From Phoronis australis (Eukaryota > Phoronida > Phoronidae): a DNA stretch of 23,223 bases. The stretch is from NCBI GenBank assembly GCA_002633005.1, contig NMRA01000002.1:1187628-1210850 (forward strand), in the 5' to 3' direction. A program made the position numbers and the translations under genes. The notes beneath the pieces are model-generated. The model was not told the origin of the DNA and searched no databases. It worked only from the letters and a program-made list of their open reading frames with translations. Positions 20,240-23,223 of this stretch are shown here, in pieces. Numbering within the stretch: the stretch's first letter is position 1; every line of letters begins with the position of its first letter.

Positions 20240-22441
20240 AACGCAGGGACAGACCGGACTGCCAGCGCTCCGCCATCGGCACCGCAGACTGGCCGCAAAC
20301 TGCAGGACTTGACCCCATGGACCGCCGTGTGGGGAGTTTTCAGAGCAACGTTTCTGAAACCGACACAAATGGCCAATAATTTTCGCCCATTTACGCAGGG
20401 GGCTTGCAGCACTCCGGCCTCGGCACCGGCAGACCCCGCAAGCTGCCGGTCTTGACAATCACGTATACGGCCGGCTGGGGAGTTTTCACAGAGTAACCGG
20501 GACACGACTAGGGACTGTATCCCGGCCTGCCGATAGACCCCGCTGTATGCTCACCTGTGTTATATTTTCAAGGCAACGTTTCTGAAACCGACACAAATGG
20601 CCAATAATCGACACATTTTATCGGAACTTAGAAAATTTTTCAAAGCAACGTTTCTGAAACCGACACAAATGGCCAGTAATCGACACATTTTCTCGGAACT
20701 TAAAATTATTTCAACCCAACGTTTCTGAAACCGACACAAATGGCCAATAATCGACACATTTTCTCGGAACTTAAAATTTTTTCAAACACAACGTTTCTGA
20801 AACCGACACAAATGGCCAATAATCGATACATTTTCTCGGAACTTAGATAATTTTGCACATTTACGCAGGGGACATACCTGCCTGCAGCGCTCCGGTCTCG
20901 GCACCGCAGACTCTGCCAACTGCCGGACTTGACCCCGTGGACTGCCGTCTGGGGAGTTTTCACATTGAGATACACGGGACAGGACTAGGGACTTCCCGGC
21001 TTGCCGATAGACCCCGCTGTATGTTTACCTTTGTTATATTTTCAAAGCACCTTTGAGAAAGCGACACAAATGGCCAATAATCGACACATTTCGTTGGACT
21101 TAGAAAATTTTTCAAAGCAACGTTTCTGAAACCGACACAAATGGCCTATAATCGACACATTTTCTCGGAACTTAGAAAATTTTGCACATTTACGCAGGGG
21201 ACAGACCGGCCTGCAGCGCTCCGGCCTCGGCACCGCAAGTTGCCGGACTTGACAATCCCGTATACCGCCGTCTGGGGAGTTTTCACAGACTACCCGGAAC
21301 ACGACTAGGGACTGTATCCCGGCCTGCCGATAGACACCGCTGTATGCTTACCTGTGTTATATTTTCAAAGCAACGTTTCTGAAACCGAAACAAATGGTCA
21401 ATAATCGACACATTTTCTCGGAACTTAGAAAATTTTTCAAAGCAACGTTTCTGAAACCGACACAAATGGCCTATAATCGACACATTTTCTCGGAACTTAG
21501 AAAATTTTGCACATTTACGCAGGGGACAGACCGGCCTGCAGCGCTCCGGCCTCGACACCGCAAGTTGCCGGACTTGACAATCCCGTATACCGCCGTCTGG
21601 GGAGTTTTCACAGACTACCCGGGACACGACTAGGGACTGTATCCCGGCCTGCCGATAGACACCGCTGTATGCTTACCTGTGTTATATTTTCAAAGCAACG
21701 TTTCTGAAACCGACACAAATGGTCAATAATCGACACATTTTATCGGAACTTAGAAAATTTTGCACAAATTAGGCAGGGGACAGATCGGCCTGCAGCGCTC
21801 CGGCCTCGGCACCGCAAGTTGCCGGACTTGACAATCCCGTATACCGCCGTCTGGGGAGTTTTCACAGACTGCCCGGGACACGACTAGGGACTGTATCCCG
21901 GCCTGCCGATAGACACCGCTGTATGCTTACCTTTGTTAATTTTTCAAAGCACCTTTGAGAAAGCGACACAAATGGCCAATAATCGACACATTTTCTTTGA
22001 TAGAAAATTTTTCAAAGCAACGTTTCTGAAACCGACACAAATGGCCTATAATCGACACATTTTATCGGAACTTAGAAAATTTTGCACATTTACGCTGGGG
22101 ACAGACCGGGCTGCAGCGGGCTCCGGCCTCGGCACCCCAGACCCCGCAAGCTGCCGGACTGACCCCCCCGTGGACCGCCGTCTGGGGAGTTTTCACAGAG
22201 TACCCGGGACACGACTAGGGACTGTATCCCGGTCTGCCGATAGACCCCGTTGTATGCTCACCTGTGTTATATTTTCAAAGCAACGTTTCTGAAACCGACA
22301 CAAATGGCCTAAAATTGACACATTTTCTCGGAACTTAGAAAATTTTGCACATTTTGGCAGGGGACAGACCGGCCTGCAGCGCTCCGGCCTCGGCACCCCA
22401 GACCCCGCAAGCTGCCGGACTGACCCCCCCGTGGACCGCCG
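20240..22441 (+). repeat. Modular satellite array: GC-rich block of about 180 bp plus 1-4 copies of a 72 bp unit
   Basis: GC-rich blocks begin near 20240 (partial), 20388, 20858, 21185, 21510, 21763, 22084 and 22347 (truncated). They start ACGCAGGGGACAGACCGG and end GCTGTATGCTTACCTGTGTT. Between them stand AT-rich 72 bp units with the box AACGTTTCTGAAACCGACAC, starting at 20347, 20575, 20647, 20718, 20790, 21048, 21119, 21372, 21444, 21697, about 21950, 22019 and 22282. Unit counts after successive complete blocks are 4, 2, 2, 1, 2, 1. The units near 21048 and 21950 share a variant, CACCTTTGAGAAAGCG. Open frames across it repeat a 24-residue pattern because 72 is a multiple of three; I do not regard them as proteins. 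Confidence 0.93.
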
Positions 22442-22482
22442 TTTTTTTTTAACTAATCTCGTTGTACTGCAGCTTTCCCAAC
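22442..22482. other. Unique spacer at the orientation switch of the array
   Basis: A T9 run at 22442-22450, then about 32 bp not found elsewhere in the window. It truncates the last forward GC-rich block and is followed directly by the reversed array. Confidence 0.85.
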
Positions 22483-23223
22483 TTTGAAAATATAACACAG
22501 GTGAGCATACAGCGGGGCTATTGGCAGGCCGGGATACAGTCCCTAGTTCTGTCCCGGTTAATCTGTGAAAACTCCCAAGCCGGCCATATACGGTATTGTC
22601 AAGCCAGGCAGCTTGCGGGGTCTGCGGTGCCGAGGCCGGAGTGCTGCAAGCCCCCTGCGTAAATGGGCGAAATTTTCTAAGTTCCGAGAAAATGTGTCGA
22701 TTATTGACCATTTGTGTCGGTTTCAGAAACGTTGCTTTGAAAATATAACTCAGGTAAGCATACAGCGGTGTCTATCGACAGGCCGGGATACAGTCCCTAG
22801 TCGTGTCCCGGGTAGTCTGTGAAAACTCCCCAGACGGCAGTATACGGGATTGTCAAGTCCGGCAACTTGCGGTGCCGGGGCCGGAGCGCTGCAGGCCGGT
22901 CTGTCCCCTGCGTAAATGTGCAAAATTTTCTAAGTTCCGAGAAAATGTGTCGATTATAGGCCATTTGTGTCGGTTTCAGAAACGTTGCTTTGAAAAATTT
23001 TCTAAGTTCCGATAAAATGTGTCGATTATTGGCCATTTGTGTCGGTTTCAGAAACGTTGCTTTGAAAATATAACACAGGTGAGCATACAGCGGGGTCTAT
23101 CGGCAGGCCGGGATACAGTCCCTAGTCGTGTCCCGGGTAGTCTGTGAAAACTCCCCAGACGGCGGTATACGGGATTGTCAAGTCCGGCAACTTGCGGTGC
23201 CGAGGCCGGAGCGCTGCAGGCCG
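22483..23223 (-). repeat. Same satellite array in reverse orientation, continuing off the window
   Basis: Reversed GC-rich blocks at about 22483-22668, 22741-22913 and 23066-23223 (cut by the window end), separated by one and then two reversed 72 bp units (GTTTCAGAAACGTTGCTTTG). The first reversed block carries private variants shared with the forward block at 20388. Confidence 0.93.

Noticed and set aside
19942-20505. A 187-codon open frame on the minus strand, the longest in the window
   Set aside because: It runs through GC-rich satellite DNA, other frames on both strands are open there too, it resembles no known family, and parts repeat in the array.
20560-21200. Regularly spaced repeats that might suggest a CRISPR-like array
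   Set aside because: The whole 72 bp unit is repeated, with no unique spacers, and the window is eukaryotic.
20560-23036. Many open frames with a 24-residue repeated peptide pattern on both strands
   Set aside because: The 72 bp unit is a multiple of three and lacks stops in several frames. The pattern reads on both strands, which fits a satellite and not a protein.

Overview
The window is eukaryotic, most likely from a draft assembly of an invertebrate bilaterian. The evidence is GT-AG introns, AT-rich non-coding DNA, large repeat arrays, a 114-base N gap and a single widely interrupted gene whose exons match a metazoan family. Nothing in the sequence fixes the species.

The only gene I can support firmly is unkempt (unk), a CCCH zinc-finger RNA-binding protein, on the minus strand. 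I located seven coding exons by hand from splice signals, reading-frame phase and recall of the protein family: 15399-15484, 15086-15295, 13077-13387, 11132-11267, 4506-4623, 2592-2676 and 2021-2124. All six junctions join in phase. They encode about the first 350 residues, including all six CCCH fingers. The C-terminal part (low-complexity region, coiled coil, RING) must lie beyond position 1.

Layout. 1-1860: a dispersed repeat family with a roughly 146-161 bp monomer, a 453 bp higher-order unit, CTCF-consensus-like motifs and near-palindromic ends. 2021-15484: unk exons 7 to 1 with long introns. Two successive exons (5 and 6) have tandemly duplicated 3' splice sites. 15509-19939: non-coding upstream DNA with CCAAT boxes, a CRE/E-box pair, a fold-back element and a transposon-like fragment. 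19940-23223: a modular satellite array made of a GC-rich block of about 180 bp alternating with one to four copies of a 72 bp unit. The array reverses orientation near 22442-22482 and runs off the window.

No RNA gene, CRISPR array or complete autonomous mobile element was recognised. Everything was read by eye: exon boundaries are exact where stated, and repeat boundaries are approximate to several bases.
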